From the NCBI GenBank assembly GCA_029263855.1, contig JAJUFC010000008.1, positions 105,322-169,321 of the forward strand: a DNA stretch of 64,000 nucleotides. Reading direction: 5' to 3'. The position numbers were made by a program, and so were the translations under genes. Shown in pieces: positions 43,685 through 53,439 of this stretch (positions are counted from its first letter, which is position 1; each line of letters begins with the position of its first letter). The DNA is from Candidatus Thermochlorobacteriaceae bacterium. GTDB lineage: Bacteria > Bacteroidota > Chlorobiia > Chlorobiales > Thermochlorobacteraceae. Under the pieces are notes generated by a model. The model saw only the letters and a list, made by a program, of their open reading frames with translations, did not search any database and was not told the DNA's origin.

Positions 43685-44563
43685 ATGTCCGACGTTCGCA
43701 AAGCCTTTGCCAAAATCAACCTCGCGCTCTACATCACCGATAAACTTCCTAACGGTTATCACTCGATAGAAACGATTTTCGCGCCGATTGCGTGGCACGA
43801 TACGCTCACCTTTTCGCCTGCTCCAACAATTGAACTCACTTGCTCACTTTCATCGCTTCCGACAGATTCAAACAATCTTTGCGTCAGAGCGGCAAAACTG
43901 CTACAAGAAACCTACACGGTTCAAACGGGGATTCACATTCATCTCGAAAAATCAATTCCCTTCGGAGCGGGACTGGGCGGCGGCTCAAGCGACGCGGCGA
44001 CCGTGCTTTTGTATCTCAACCGATATTGGCAACTCAATTTGCCTATAGATAAACTTGCCGAACTTGCCTTAAAACTCGGTGCCGATGTGCCGTATTTTCT
44101 TTCAACCAACGCGCTGGCATTTGCCGAAGGCATTGGCGAAAAACTCACCGACTTGCACTGCACATTTCCGTATTCGCTTGTCGTGGTATTTCCAAACGAA
44201 ATGGTCTCAACGGTATGGGCATATAAAAATTTGCGTCTGCCGTTTCCGCGAAAAGCCCCGAACTGCCTCAGTGCCTTGAAAAGTTTGATAGAAACAGGTG
44301 ATAAAGAATTTTTGAATGTGTTTGAAAACGATTTTGAGCCGCTCGTTGAATCGGCGTTTCCAATCGTCAAATCACTCAAAGAAACGCTGTTGGAACGTGG
44401 CGCGATTAAGGCGATGATGTCGGGAAGCGGCTCGGCGGTCTTCGGCATTTTTGAAGACGATGTGCGTGCCGAAGCATGCCGTGATTCCATTTCCAATCGG
44501 TTTCCAACCTCCTACACACCGCGTGGCTTTGCGATGACAAAGCCTGATTTTGTATCTTCCTAA
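43685..44563 (+). CDS. ispE: 4-diphosphocytidyl-2-C-methyl-D-erythritol kinase
   Basis: GHMP kinase of the MEP isoprenoid pathway, phosphorylating CDP-ME at the 2-hydroxyl. 292 aa. Seen: AKINLALYITDKLPNGYHSIET (substrate contacts Lys and Asn; about 9-30), the ATP loop PFGAGLGGGSSDAAT (about 97-111), LGADVPYFL with its catalytic Asp, and MMSGSGSAVFGIF near the C-terminus. The next gene, GGGP synthase, follows at 13 bp and uses a product of the same pathway. Confidence 0.96.
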   Translation: MSDVRKAFAKINLALYITDKLPNGYHSIETIFAPIAWHDTLTFSPAPTIELTCSLSSLPTDSNNLCVRAAKLLQETYTVQTGIHIHLEKSIPFGAGLGGGSSDAATVLLYLNRYWQLNLPIDKLAELALKLGADVPYFLSTNALAFAEGIGEKLTDLHCTFPYSLVVVFPNEMVSTVWAYKNLRLPFPRKAPNCLSALKSLIETGDKEFLNVFENDFEPLVESAFPIVKSLKETLLERGAIKAMMSGSGSAVFGIFEDDVRAEACRDSISNRFPTSYTPRGFAMTKPDFVSS

Positions 44564-44576
44564 AAACTTGCTATCA

Positions 44577-45362
44577 ATGTCTGTCCAAACAACGCTCAAC
44601 AAACTGCTTGCTTCTTTCCCTGCCCTTCCTGAAAAGCGTGCAGGTTTTTTGCTTTTGATTGACCCCGACAAATACGACGAATCCACCCTTCTCAAACTTG
44701 TTGAAGACGCGACCACATTCGGCGCAACGGCAATTCTCATCGGCGGAAGCACGATGCTTTCAAATCGATTGGACGAATATATCCGACACATCAAATCTGT
44801 TTCGCCTTTGCCTGTAATTATTTTTCCCGGAAGTGTGGTGCAGGTTTCGCGCGAAGCCGATGCGATTTTATATCTCTCACTTGTGAGTGGTCGCAATCCT
44901 GAATACTTGATTGGTCATCATGTGATTGCCGCGCCGCTCATTCAGCAACTTGAACTTGAACCGATTTCAACGGCGTATCTTTTAATTGAATCGGGGAGAA
45001 AAACTGCAGTGGAATTTATGTCGAATTCGTCGCCGATTCCGCGCCACAAGCCTGAAATCGCGGCGGCGCATGCGTTAGCAGCAGAATATCTCGGCATGAA
45101 ACTCGTTTATCTCGAAGCAGGAAGCGGCGCGGATTACAGCGTGCCCGAAGAGATGATTTCTTTGGTGTCAAAAACGATTTCTGTTCCGCTCATCGTGGGC
45201 GGCGGACTTCGCACGCCAGATGAAGTAAATCGCAAAGTGATAGCCGGTGCGAACTTTGTCGTTGTGGGCAATGCGTTCGAGCATCGGCACGATAAAATCT
45301 ACCTACAAGAAATGATTGCCGCAACCAGCCTTTCGCGCAAAATTCAAAGCGTGCCGCGCTAA
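44577..45362 (+). CDS. Geranylgeranylglyceryl phosphate synthase (group II, PcrB-like)
   Basis: A 261-aa TIM-barrel prenyltransferase that joins sn-glycerol-1-phosphate to a polyprenyl diphosphate by an ether bond, the first committed step of archaeal-type lipids; homologues are widespread in FCB bacteria. Seen: LLLIDPDKYDESTLL (about 24-38), ATAILIGGSTMLS, IIFPGSVVQVSREADAIL, KLVYLEAGSGA and VPLIVGGGLRTPDEV for phosphate binding. I chose the ATG at 44577; an upstream start overlaps ispE. The gene order ispE-GGGPS suggests coordinated isoprenoid use. Chain length cannot be read from sequence. Confidence 0.93.
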   Translation: MSVQTTLNKLLASFPALPEKRAGFLLLIDPDKYDESTLLKLVEDATTFGATAILIGGSTMLSNRLDEYIRHIKSVSPLPVIIFPGSVVQVSREADAILYLSLVSGRNPEYLIGHHVIAAPLIQQLELEPISTAYLLIESGRKTAVEFMSNSSPIPRHKPEIAAAHALAAEYLGMKLVYLEAGSGADYSVPEEMISLVSKTISVPLIVGGGLRTPDEVNRKVIAGANFVVVGNAFEHRHDKIYLQEMIAATSLSRKIQSVPR

Positions 45363-45793
45363 GCCTCCTCTTTGCCTGCTTGGCGGCTTTCTCGGTCGTA
45401 TTCTATCATCTTTTCAACCGCGTCATACTCGACGACGAATTGAACGACCATCGTGCGCACACTTTCAAAGTCGGGTTCTACATCTTTGAAGTTCTTGCAA
45501 CTGAATCGCTGATGTTCGCAGTAGGTTTCTAAAAAGTATCCGATGTATTCTTCCTCTGTTTCGTCCTCTTTGATGCGAATGGCTTTGCGCATTTCAAGTG
45601 CGTAGGAAAGCAAATACTTGTTGTCGTGGTCGAAAACAGCGAAGGCATAAAGGACGGGCGGCTCATCGATGTTGTTTTCGCGCAGTTCGTCAAAATCGAC
45701 GGGGCACACGTAACAATCGATGAAATACTTTGGCGTTTCAATCTCTTCGGTTTTGACGAGGCGAGACCAGCGCGGCGTGAGTTGTGCGTTCAT
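45359..45793 (-). CDS. Conserved-looking protein of unknown function
   Basis: A 144-aa acidic cytoplasmic protein I do not recognise. It is rich in Glu and Tyr, with YFIDCYVCPVDFDEL near the N-terminus and an EDETEEEYIGYFLETYCEHQ stretch in the middle; no signal or membrane helix. Its stop overlaps the convergent GGGP synthase gene by 4 bp. Reading frame and codon use match its neighbours, so it is probably a real gene. Confidence 0.7.
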   Translation of the reverse strand: MNAQLTPRWSRLVKTEEIETPKYFIDCYVCPVDFDELRENNIDEPPVLYAFAVFDHDNKYLLSYALEMRKAIRIKEDETEEEYIGYFLETYCEHQRFSCKNFKDVEPDFESVRTMVVQFVVEYDAVEKMIEYDRESRQAGKEEA

Positions 45794-45937
45794 AAATGTT
45801 CTTTTGAGTTCGCTTTTAATGCGCGAAAATAGTAAATCCTTTTTTCAAAACCTGCCTTTGAGGTTGGCTTGAACAACCGCAGAGAAAATCTTACTTTCCA
45901 ACTTGCTTCTTTTATCAATTAATTCAATCGAGGGGTT

Positions 45938-48760
45938 ATGAAAAGTTTCTGTCTATCACTCATTCTGCTTTTTAGCGCGCTGCCGCTATTTGCGCAAGAC
46001 CGTGTTGAAGAACGACTTCGCGAGAAACTCGCGTCTATGCGTTCAGACGAAAAAATTCGCGTCATTGTTTATATGGCAGAGCAAGTCGACCTTAACGCAC
46101 TGGAGCGCGATTTCGCGGCTCGCAAAGCAGGCAAGGCGGTTCGCCATTATGAAACGGTTTCACGCTTGCGCGCGCTCGCCGAACAATCTCAACGTGGGAT
46201 TCTCAACGAACTTTCAGGACGCGCCCAACGCGGCGAAGCCGAACAAATCGAGCAGATGTGGCTTTGCAATATGATCTTGGGCAATCTTTCCAAGCAAACC
46301 ATTCTCGATCTTGCCCAACGCGCCGACGTCGCGATGATTTACGAAGACGGGCTTCTTGAACTGGACGCGCCCGTTGAACAAACCCAAGCCCCATCTGTGC
46401 CAAACGGTTCAGAGCCGGGGTTGCGCCGAATCAACGCGCATCGCTTGTGGGAACTTGGCTACACGGGCGCAGGCTCGCTCGTGATGGGAATTGACACGGG
46501 CGTTTTCGCCACGCACCCCGCGCTCGTCGGCAAATGGCGCGGCGCAGACTCCAGCGTGATGTGGTATCATGCTTGGTATGACCAACGCACTAACCCTTCT
46601 TCGATTCCAACTGATTACGGTTCGACCAAACACGGCTCGCACACGATGGGCACAATGGTTGGCTTGCAAGCCAGCACCAACGACACAATTGGCGTCGCCT
46701 TCGGCGCAAAGTGGATTGCCGCGCCAACGATTGACGTCGGATTCAACCCGCACACCAGTTTTACGCTTCGCGCGTTTCAATGGGCGGCAGACCCCGACAG
46801 CAACGGCATCGACAACGGCGATGTTCCTGACGTCATCGCTAACTCTTATCAAGACCCCAACGTCTCCGCTCAACAGTGTAGCACGACGGCGGGCGGCTAT
46901 TGGACGGTCATTCAAGCCATGGAGACGATGGGCACAGCCGTTATTTTCTCCGCGGGCAACTCGGGACCAAACGCGCAAACGCTCACCCCCCCAAAGAATC
47001 ACCCTGACATTTTCACCGTCGGTGCGATTGATGCGTCAACGAATCAAATCGCCAGTTTTAGCAGTCGCGGTCCTTCGCGTTGCGGCGCAACCATCATCAA
47101 GCCCGAAGTGGTCGCGCCCGGCGTCAATGTTCGTTCCGCCAATTCAGCGACGGGCTATGGCAATTTGAGCGGCACCTCGATGGCGTGTCCGCACGTGGCG
47201 GGCGCAATTGCCTTGCTCAAAGAAGTCAATCCATCTTTGACCGCCGTTCAAATTCGCGACATTCTCTATGAAACCGCAACGGATTTAGGTGCTGTCGGTC
47301 CTGACAACACCTTTGGAAATGGCTTGATTGATGTATGGGCGGCGTATCAATACATTTCCTCAACCATGATTTTCCGCGTCGACGGCTATGTGATAGACGC
47401 ACAAACCGGCGATACGCTCCGCAACGCGCGCGTTAAAAACATGAACTCCGATATCGAAGTCACAACCACGAACGGCAAGTTCAGTTTTGCTCTGCCCGAT
47501 ACCGGCACATACCTTTTTGCCACATCACTCAACCCGAACAGCCCTACTGGCTATATCTCGCGCGTTGATACCCTTTACGCACCCGAAGATTCCACGATTT
47601 ACACCATGACCATCTTCCTCGAGCGCAAGCCAAATCCAACTTTGAGCGTTAATGCAGCGCAAGGCATTTCGTTCAACTTGACAGGATTGGACAGCGCAGA
47701 AGCCACGCTCACGATTTCTAACAGCGGACCTCCATTCAGTGAATTAAACTATCGCTTGGAACTTCAAGGCGGATTGGGTGGACTCAAAAACGATGTGATG
47801 GGCTCTAAAACCAATACGCTTTTGGGCGCGAACCGTTTTCGCGGAAACCTTTACAGCGTTACGGAAACAACCAAACTCAAAGAGATTCAATCCTATCACT
47901 TCCTCTATCGTCCGTCGACATCGTTCAAATTCTTCGTCTATGAAAACAGCACACAGTCCGGACGCTATGCCAAAGTGTTTGAAAGCGCGCCCGTAATCGA
48001 GAGCGCGCCCTTCGACGGCTTTGTGCGTTCAGGACCGATGAACCTGACCTTGCAATCGGGCAAGTTCTACATCATCGGCGCGGCGTGGGATAGTTTAACA
48101 ACGCACTATCAAGGTCCAGGAACCGGCAATTTAGCCTTTGGAAACTTTGCGACGGGCGTTCTCTTAAATGCTCAACCGCCTGATTCACTCACACCGACAA
48201 CTTCGTCGCTCCCCTATCACATGATTATTTCCACGACCAGCGGCAAGTTTGTTTCCCTCTCACCCCTTGAAGGCGATACGCTCGCATCAGGCGAGTCGCG
48301 CGACCACCTCGTGCGCGTCAATACAGCGGGGCTTGACGAAACCGATACCTACACCGCCGCCATTCGCATCACAAGTTCCGATACGCTCAACTCGGTTTTC
48401 ACTGTGCCAATTACGCTGAACTTCACCATGCTCAGCACACCAACACCGATTACCGAAGAGCGTAGCACCTTACCGAAAGAGTTCGCGCTCGCGCAGAACT
48501 ATCCGAACCCGTTTAACCCAAGCACCATTATCGCTTATCAACTCCCCACCGCCAGCGATGTGCGCTTGGAACTTTACGACGTGCTCGGTCGCAAAATTTC
48601 AACGCTCGTCAACACCCGTCAAGCGGCAGGCTATTACACATTCACATTGAACGCCAGCAACCTTGCAACCGGCATTTATTTCTATCGCTTGCAAGCAGGC
48701 AACGCGACGAACGGAGCGTCCTCGTTTGTTCAAACAAAAAAAATGATGCTCGTTAAATAG
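45938..48760 (+). CDS. Subtilisin-like serine protease with T9SS C-terminal domain
   Basis: A 940-aa secreted S8 protease. Signal peptide to about residue 19, then an inhibitor I9-like propeptide (about 40-140). The catalytic triad is Asp186 (MGIDTG), His235 (KHGSHTMGT) and Ser414 (SGTSMACPHVAG), with the oxyanion Asn in FSAGNSGPN. Residues about 478-565 look like a carboxypeptidase-regulatory fold (VDGYVIDAQTGDTLRNARV), then beta-sandwich modules, and the last 80 residues are the type IX sorting domain (QNYPNPFNPSTIIAYQLP to KKMMLVK). It would be delivered to the cell surface or released. A terminator follows. Confidence 0.93.
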   Translation: MKSFCLSLILLFSALPLFAQDRVEERLREKLASMRSDEKIRVIVYMAEQVDLNALERDFAARKAGKAVRHYETVSRLRALAEQSQRGILNELSGRAQRGEAEQIEQMWLCNMILGNLSKQTILDLAQRADVAMIYEDGLLELDAPVEQTQAPSVPNGSEPGLRRINAHRLWELGYTGAGSLVMGIDTGVFATHPALVGKWRGADSSVMWYHAWYDQRTNPSSIPTDYGSTKHGSHTMGTMVGLQASTNDTIGVAFGAKWIAAPTIDVGFNPHTSFTLRAFQWAADPDSNGIDNGDVPDVIANSYQDPNVSAQQCSTTAGGYWTVIQAMETMGTAVIFSAGNSGPNAQTLTPPKNHPDIFTVGAIDASTNQIASFSSRGPSRCGATIIKPEVVAPGVNVRSANSATGYGNLSGTSMACPHVAGAIALLKEVNPSLTAVQIRDILYETATDLGAVGPDNTFGNGLIDVWAAYQYISSTMIFRVDGYVIDAQTGDTLRNARVKNMNSDIEVTTTNGKFSFALPDTGTYLFATSLNPNSPTGYISRVDTLYAPEDSTIYTMTIFLERKPNPTLSVNAAQGISFNLTGLDSAEATLTISNSGPPFSELNYRLELQGGLGGLKNDVMGSKTNTLLGANRFRGNLYSVTETTKLKEIQSYHFLYRPSTSFKFFVYENSTQSGRYAKVFESAPVIESAPFDGFVRSGPMNLTLQSGKFYIIGAAWDSLTTHYQGPGTGNLAFGNFATGVLLNAQPPDSLTPTTSSLPYHMIISTTSGKFVSLSPLEGDTLASGESRDHLVRVNTAGLDETDTYTAAIRITSSDTLNSVFTVPITLNFTMLSTPTPITEERSTLPKEFALAQNYPNPFNPSTIIAYQLPTASDVRLELYDVLGRKISTLVNTRQAAGYYTFTLNASNLATGIYFYRLQAGNATNGASSFVQTKKMMLVK

Positions 48761-48793
48761 TGAAAATGAACAGTGAGGAGTGAAAAACGAGAA

Positions 48794-48824
48794 GCGTCTT
48801 GCTGGAAACGGCAGGACGCTTTTT
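48794..48824 (+). terminator. Intrinsic terminator of the subtilase gene
   Basis: 9-bp stem (48794-48802 with 48811-48819, one G-U pair) and a T-run. Confidence 0.8.
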
Positions 48825-49010
48825 AATGAATAATGAAGAGTGAATAGTGAAAAATTGCCTTGTCGTTCTGCAGTTTCGTGCTTCACTCCTCATTACTTGC
48901 TACTCGTTAGAACTAGATTCTTTGCTTTGCTCTGAATGACGGCGGAGTTAATAAAGCGTGAATAGTGAAGAATTGCTTGCTACTCGTTAGTCATTAGAAT
49001 TTGTATATTT
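48825..49010. repeat. Intergenic region of short repeats
   Basis: Repeated phrases GTGAATAGTGAA and TTGCTACTCGTTAG each occur twice (about 48841 and 48959; about 48897 and 48977). TGAGGAGTGAA (48774-48784) is inverted at 48881-48891, and a dispersed repeat copy is at 48915-48940. No gene seen. Confidence 0.6.
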
Positions 49011-49013
49011 CAA

Positions 49014-49021
49014 GACGCAAC
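49014..49021 (+). promoter_or_regulatory. Putative -7 promoter element for gatA
   Basis: TATATTTC, 16 nt upstream of the gatA start; one base from TAnnTTTG. Confidence 0.4.
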
Positions 49022-49037
49022 TTAAACCGCACGTCTT

Positions 49038-50480
49038 GTGAGCAATTTTGTTTTTTCATCTTATCGCGATTTACGCGACGCACTTCTCTCAAAATCCATC
49101 TCGGTTGAATCGGTTGTTTCCGCCTACCTTTCGCGCATTGAGGCAAAAGCGCATCTAAATGCTTATCTCGCAGTCTTCAAAGAATCGGCATTGGCGCACG
49201 CAAAGGTGTTAGATGAGAAACTAGCATCAGGAAAGCCTATCGGAAAACTTTTTGGAATGCCGATTGCAGTCAAGGATAACATCGCGATGAAGGGCGAGAA
49301 ACTCACCTGCGCGTCAAAGATTTTAGAAAACTTCACGAGCATTTACTCGGCGACTGTCATCGAGCGATTGCTTTCGGAAGACGCGGTGATTTTGGGCAAA
49401 ACGAACCTCGATGAATTTGCGATGGGCAGCTCGAATGAAAATTCAGCATTCGGCGCGGTGAAAAATCCAATCAACGAATCGTGCGTGCCCGGTGGCAGTT
49501 CAGGCGGATCGGCGGCGGCAGTCGGTGGCGATTTAGCCCTCGTCGCGCTTGGCTCGGACACAGGCGGCTCGGTAAGGCAACCGGCTTCGTTTTGCAATGT
49601 CGTCGGCTTGAAACCTACTTACGGACGCATTTCGCGCTACGGCTTAGTGGCTTTCGGCTCATCGTTCGACCAAATTGGCGTGCTTGCCAAAACCGCCGAA
49701 GATGCCGCACTCGTGCTTGAAGTGATGGCAGGTGAAGACCCCATGGATTCCACTTCTTCAAACAAACCCGTCGAAGATTACGCGCGTGCTTCGCTCGACC
49801 CGAAACAACTCCGCATCGGCGTCCCGAAAGAATTTTTCACCGACGCGCTCGACCCCGAAATTAACGCCATGATTCAAACCGTGCTTGAAAAGCTCAAAGC
49901 ACAAGGGGCAACGCTGGCTGAACTTTCTCTTCCGCACTCTGAATACGCGCTGGCAACTTACTACATTCTCGCCACCGCTGAAGCCTCGTCAAACCTTGCT
50001 CGCTACGACGGCGCACGCTACGGCTATCGCGCAAAAGAGATTACCGACCCCACCGATATGTATGTCAAATCGCGCTCCGAAGGCTTTGGAAAGGAAGTCA
50101 AACGACGAATCATGCTCGGCACTTACGTGCTTTCCGCCGGCTATTACGATGCCTATTATCGCAAAGCGCAAAAAGTTCGCCGCCTTATTCGCAACGATTA
50201 TCTCAACGCCTTTGAGCAAGTCGATGTCATTCTTTCGCCTACTTCGCCTGTGCCGCCGTTCAAGTTCGGCGAAAAAATGCATGACCCGCTCACGATGTAT
50301 CTTGCCGATATTTACACCGTTCCGATGAACCTTGCGGGCGTGCCTGCGATAAGCGTTCCGATTGGGCTTAACGCCCAAGGCTTGCCGATTGGCTTGCAAC
50401 TGATTGGAAATTTGTTTTCAGAATCAACCTTGATTGGCGCGTCAAAACTCGTCGAGGCGACTCGCGAGCACTCGTTTTGA
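49038..50480 (+). CDS. gatA: Glutamyl/aspartyl-tRNA amidotransferase subunit A
   Basis: GatA is the glutaminase subunit of GatCAB, which converts mischarged Glu-tRNA-Gln or Asp-tRNA-Asn to the right amide. 480 aa. The Ser-cisSer-Lys triad of amidase-signature enzymes is visible: Lys in PIAVKDNI (about 78), the two serines in [21 protein letters not shown] (about 153-177, with [11 protein letters not shown] following). GTG start (49038). gatB and gatC are not in the window, so the complex is encoded in separate loci. Spacing of 34 bp to the DUF4337 gene suggests an operon. Confidence 0.95.
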   Translation: MSNFVFSSYRDLRDALLSKSISVESVVSAYLSRIEAKAHLNAYLAVFKESALAHAKVLDEKLASGKPIGKLFGMPIAVKDNIAMKGEKLTCASKILENFTSIYSATVIERLLSEDAVILGKTNLDEFAMGSSNENSAFGAVKNPINESCVPGGSSGGSAAAVGGDLALVALGSDTGGSVRQPASFCNVVGLKPTYGRISRYGLVAFGSSFDQIGVLAKTAEDAALVLEVMAGEDPMDSTSSNKPVEDYARASLDPKQLRIGVPKEFFTDALDPEINAMIQTVLEKLKAQGATLAELSLPHSEYALATYYILATAEASSNLARYDGARYGYRAKEITDPTDMYVKSRSEGFGKEVKRRIMLGTYVLSAGYYDAYYRKAQKVRRLIRNDYLNAFEQVDVILSPTSPVPPFKFGEKMHDPLTMYLADIYTVPMNLAGVPAISVPIGLNAQGLPIGLQLIGNLFSESTLIGASKLVEATREHSF

Positions 50481-50514
50481 CGAAACGCCGCTCTGATTTA
50501 ACGCAGTTCTCAAT

Positions 50515-51048
50515 ATGCCTGACATTGAATTAGCCGAAAAACCCAAAGACGGAAAAGAGAAAGAAATCGGACTTGTCATCGCCATCATCGCCATCGTTCT
50601 TGCCATCAATACGGCTTTTGGAAACAAGGCGGGAGACGATGAAATCATCGCGCGCGTCGAAGCGTCAAACACGTGGTCATATTATCAATCCAAAAGAATT
50701 CGTCGCGCTCAAACCGAATTGACGCGAGACCTCGTCAGACTCGACACGATTGGCGAAGAGGGCGCAGAACGGGCTTTCGCGGAGGAGTTGCTTAAAAATT
50801 ATCAAGAAGAAATTCGTCGCTATAAACTTGAAGGCGACACGATACAGCAACAAGCGATCGCCTTCGTGCAAGCCGCTGAAAAAGCCACTGCCAAAGGCGA
50901 TAAGCACGACCTCGCCGACATTTTTTTGCAGATTTCCATCGTTCTCTGCTCCATCTCGGTTCTGACTGAACAACGTCTTTTCTATCGATTGGGGCAACTT
51001 GTCGCGCTGATTGGCGCGGTAGTTTCGCTTTACGCTTTTATCGCATAA
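50515..51048 (+). CDS. DUF4337-family membrane protein
   Basis: A 177-aa protein with one N-terminal helix (GLVIAIIAIVLAINTAFGN, about 19-37) and two near the C-terminus (about 133-175). The central part is charged and helical. NTWSYYQSKRIR after the first helix and the overall layout fit DUF4337, a family of unknown function. No catalytic motif seen. In line with gatA and sucD, but no functional link is evident. Confidence 0.8.
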   Translation: MPDIELAEKPKDGKEKEIGLVIAIIAIVLAINTAFGNKAGDDEIIARVEASNTWSYYQSKRIRRAQTELTRDLVRLDTIGEEGAERAFAEELLKNYQEEIRRYKLEGDTIQQQAIAFVQAAEKATAKGDKHDLADIFLQISIVLCSISVLTEQRLFYRLGQLVALIGAVVSLYAFIA

Positions 51049-51093
51049 AGTCATTCAAAAACCACTTTCACAATCATAAATCGGAGCATCAAA

Positions 51094-52014
51094 ATGAGCA
51101 TTTTAGTCGGAAAAGAAACGCGCCTTGTCGTGCAAGGCATTACGGGTGGCGAAGGCACTTTTCATTCATCGCAAATGCTGGAATACGGCAAGCAGTTCGG
51201 CGTTGATTATCTCGTTGCGGGCGTTACGCCGGGCAAAGGCGGCATGATGTATGAAGGCAACGAGAAAGACCGCTTCAATCGCCCGATTCCGATTTTCAAC
51301 ACGGTTGCCGAAACGGTGCGCGATAAGAAAATCAAAGCCAACACATCTATCATTTATGTGCCTGCCGCATTTGCCGCCGACGCGATTATGGAAGCGGCGG
51401 ACGCGGGCATCGAGGTCATCATTTGCATTACGGAGGGCATACCCGTCGCTGATATGATGAAGGCTTACGCATTCGTTCGGCAAAAAGGCGCGACGCTCAT
51501 CGGTCCGAATTGTCCCGGCGTGATTACGCCCGAAGAAGCCAAAGTCGGCATTATGCCCGGCTTCATTTTCAAAAAAGGCAATGTCGGGCTGATTTCGCGA
51601 AGCGGCACGCTCACTTACGAAGCCGTTAGCCAACTCACGAAGGCAGGGCTTGGTCAAACGACGTGCGTCGGAATCGGCGGCGACCCGATTATCGGCACGA
51701 AATTTATTGATGCCATTAAGATGTTTGCGAAAGATAAAGACACCGAAGCCCTCGTCATGATTGGCGAAATCGGCGGCAGCGCCGAAGAAGAAGCGGCGGC
51801 TTACATCAAAAAGAATTTCAAAAAGCCCGTTGTTGGATTCATCGCGGGAAGCACCGCGCCGCCCGGTCGCCGTATGGGACACGCGGGCGCAATCGTTTCG
51901 GGCGGAAAAGGCACGGCGCAAGAAAAATTCGCCGCGATGAAAAAAGCAGGGATTCACATCGCTGAAAATCCCGCACACATTGGCGAAGTGATGCTTCAAG
52001 CGTTAGGGCGATAA
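51094..52014 (+). CDS. sucD: Succinyl-CoA ligase subunit alpha
   Basis: SucD carries the phospho-histidine and CoA site of succinyl-CoA synthetase. 306 aa. Seen: [16 protein letters not shown] (Rossmann CoA-binding loop, about 9-24), [23 protein letters not shown] and the active-site His in [14 protein letters not shown] (about 260-273). Substrate preference between ADP and GDP is set by SucB/C, which is absent here, so the alpha subunit is encoded apart from its partner. A related citryl-CoA-type use cannot be excluded. Terminated by a large stem-loop. Confidence 0.94.
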   Translation: MSILVGKETRLVVQGITGGEGTFHSSQMLEYGKQFGVDYLVAGVTPGKGGMMYEGNEKDRFNRPIPIFNTVAETVRDKKIKANTSIIYVPAAFAADAIMEAADAGIEVIICITEGIPVADMMKAYAFVRQKGATLIGPNCPGVITPEEAKVGIMPGFIFKKGNVGLISRSGTLTYEAVSQLTKAGLGQTTCVGIGGDPIIGTKFIDAIKMFAKDKDTEALVMIGEIGGSAEEEAAAYIKKNFKKPVVGFIAGSTAPPGRRMGHAGAIVSGGKGTAQEKFAAMKKAGIHIAENPAHIGEVMLQALGR

Positions 52015-52024
52015 TTCGCTCACC

Positions 52025-52093
52025 AAAGGTCAAGGCGGATTCAGCAAATTGGCGACGCGATACGCTTTCTTGCCTTCCTTCTTGACCTTTTTT
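52025..52093 (+). terminator. Large stem-loop after sucD
   Basis: 10-bp perfect stem AAAGGTCAAG/CTTGACCTTT (52025-52034 with 52081-52090), a 46-nt loop, then TTT. Terminator-like although the loop is long. Confidence 0.6.
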
Positions 52094-52128
52094 CATTGAG
52101 TTATTTCTCACTTAATCTTTTTCGTGCC

Positions 52129-53382
52129 ATGAACACTCCTTTTGATTCGGTTGAATCGGCGATTGAAGACATCAAGAATGGCAAGCTCATTATCGTGGTC
52201 GACGACGAAGACCGCGAAAATGAAGGCGACTTTTTGACTGCCGCCGAAAATGTTACGCCCGACATGATTAACTTCATCACGAAAGTTGGTCGTGGCTTGA
52301 TTTGCGTGCCGATGACACGCGAGCGCGTTCAACGCTTAGAGCTCGATATGATGGTCTCGCAGAATACTTCACTTCACGAAACCGCCTTCACCATTTCCGT
52401 CGACTCGCGCTTGCCTGGCACTTCAACCGGCATTTCGGCTTTCGACCGCGCCATTACCATTCAACAATTAGCCGACGATAGAACCAAGCCTTCTGACCTT
52501 GCGCGTCCGGGGCACATCTTTCCGCTTCGCGCAATGGACGGCGGCGTGCTCCGTCGCGTCGGGCATACCGAAGCCGCCGTTGATTTGGCGCGGCTCGCCG
52601 GCTTCAAACCCGTTGGCGTGATTTGCGAAATTCTCTCCGAAGATGGCTCAATGGCGCGCCTGCCTGAACTCATCAAAATCAAAGAGAAATACGGACTGAA
52701 ACTCATCACGATTAAAGACCTCGTGGCGTATCGAATGCAGAAAGAAAAACTCGTCAAGCGTGCCGTCGAAGTCCGTCTGCCCACGCATTTCGGCGACTTC
52801 AAACTCATCGCTTACGAGACGATGATTGACGATAAAAATCATCTTGCTTTGGTCAAAGGCGACGTTACCAACGGCGAACCAGTTCTGCTTCGCGTTCACT
52901 CGAGCTGCGCTACGGGCGACCTCTTCGGCTCTATGCGATGCGACTGCGGCGAACAACTCGCCACCGCCATGATGATGATTGAACGCGAAGGACGCGGCGT
53001 TCTGCTCTACATCATGCAAGAAGGGCGCGGCATCGGACTCATCAACAAACTCAAAGCCTACAACCTCCAAGACCAAGGGCTCGACACGGTCGAAGCCAAC
53101 GAGAAACTCGGCTTCAAAGCCGACCTGCGCGATTACGGCATCGGTGCGCAAATCATCTGCGACTTGGGCGTGAAGAAAATGCGATTGATGACCAACAACC
53201 CGAAAAAAGTCGTCGGTCTCGAAGGCTACGGGCTGGAAGTCGCCGAGCGCGTGCCGCTTGTTATCAATCCTAACGACATCAACAAGGGTTATCTCGAGAC
53301 CAAACAAAAAAAAATGGGGCATCTTTTCAACGGCGAAACCGCACACGACCAACTGATTTTTAGCAAACTTTTCGGAAAGTAG
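52129..53382 (+). CDS. ribBA: Bifunctional DHBP synthase / GTP cyclohydrolase II
   Basis: Two steps of riboflavin synthesis in one 417-aa protein. Residues 1-200 are 3,4-dihydroxy-2-butanone-4-phosphate synthase ([12 protein letters not shown] with the Mg-binding acids, [10 protein letters not shown] and [14 protein letters not shown]). Residues about 205-400 are GTP cyclohydrolase II, with the zinc cysteines in [19 protein letters not shown] and [18 protein letters not shown]. Both halves keep their catalytic residues. I chose the ATG at 52129; the frame extends upstream without homology. No FMN riboswitch seen in the short leader. Confidence 0.96.
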   Translation: MNTPFDSVESAIEDIKNGKLIIVVDDEDRENEGDFLTAAENVTPDMINFITKVGRGLICVPMTRERVQRLELDMMVSQNTSLHETAFTISVDSRLPGTSTGISAFDRAITIQQLADDRTKPSDLARPGHIFPLRAMDGGVLRRVGHTEAAVDLARLAGFKPVGVICEILSEDGSMARLPELIKIKEKYGLKLITIKDLVAYRMQKEKLVKRAVEVRLPTHFGDFKLIAYETMIDDKNHLALVKGDVTNGEPVLLRVHSSCATGDLFGSMRCDCGEQLATAMMMIEREGRGVLLYIMQEGRGIGLINKLKAYNLQDQGLDTVEANEKLGFKADLRDYGIGAQIICDLGVKKMRLMTNNPKKVVGLEGYGLEVAERVPLVINPNDINKGYLETKQKKMGHLFNGETAHDQLIFSKLFGK

Positions 53383-53439
53383 TTTTCCATCAATCGGTTT
53401 TCCAACAAGAACTTTAACAAATAGTAGTTCAGAGTTTCC

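Noticed and set aside
52015..52128. Possible FMN riboswitch before ribBA
   Set aside because: The region holds only a terminator-like stem; no conserved RFN elements are visible.
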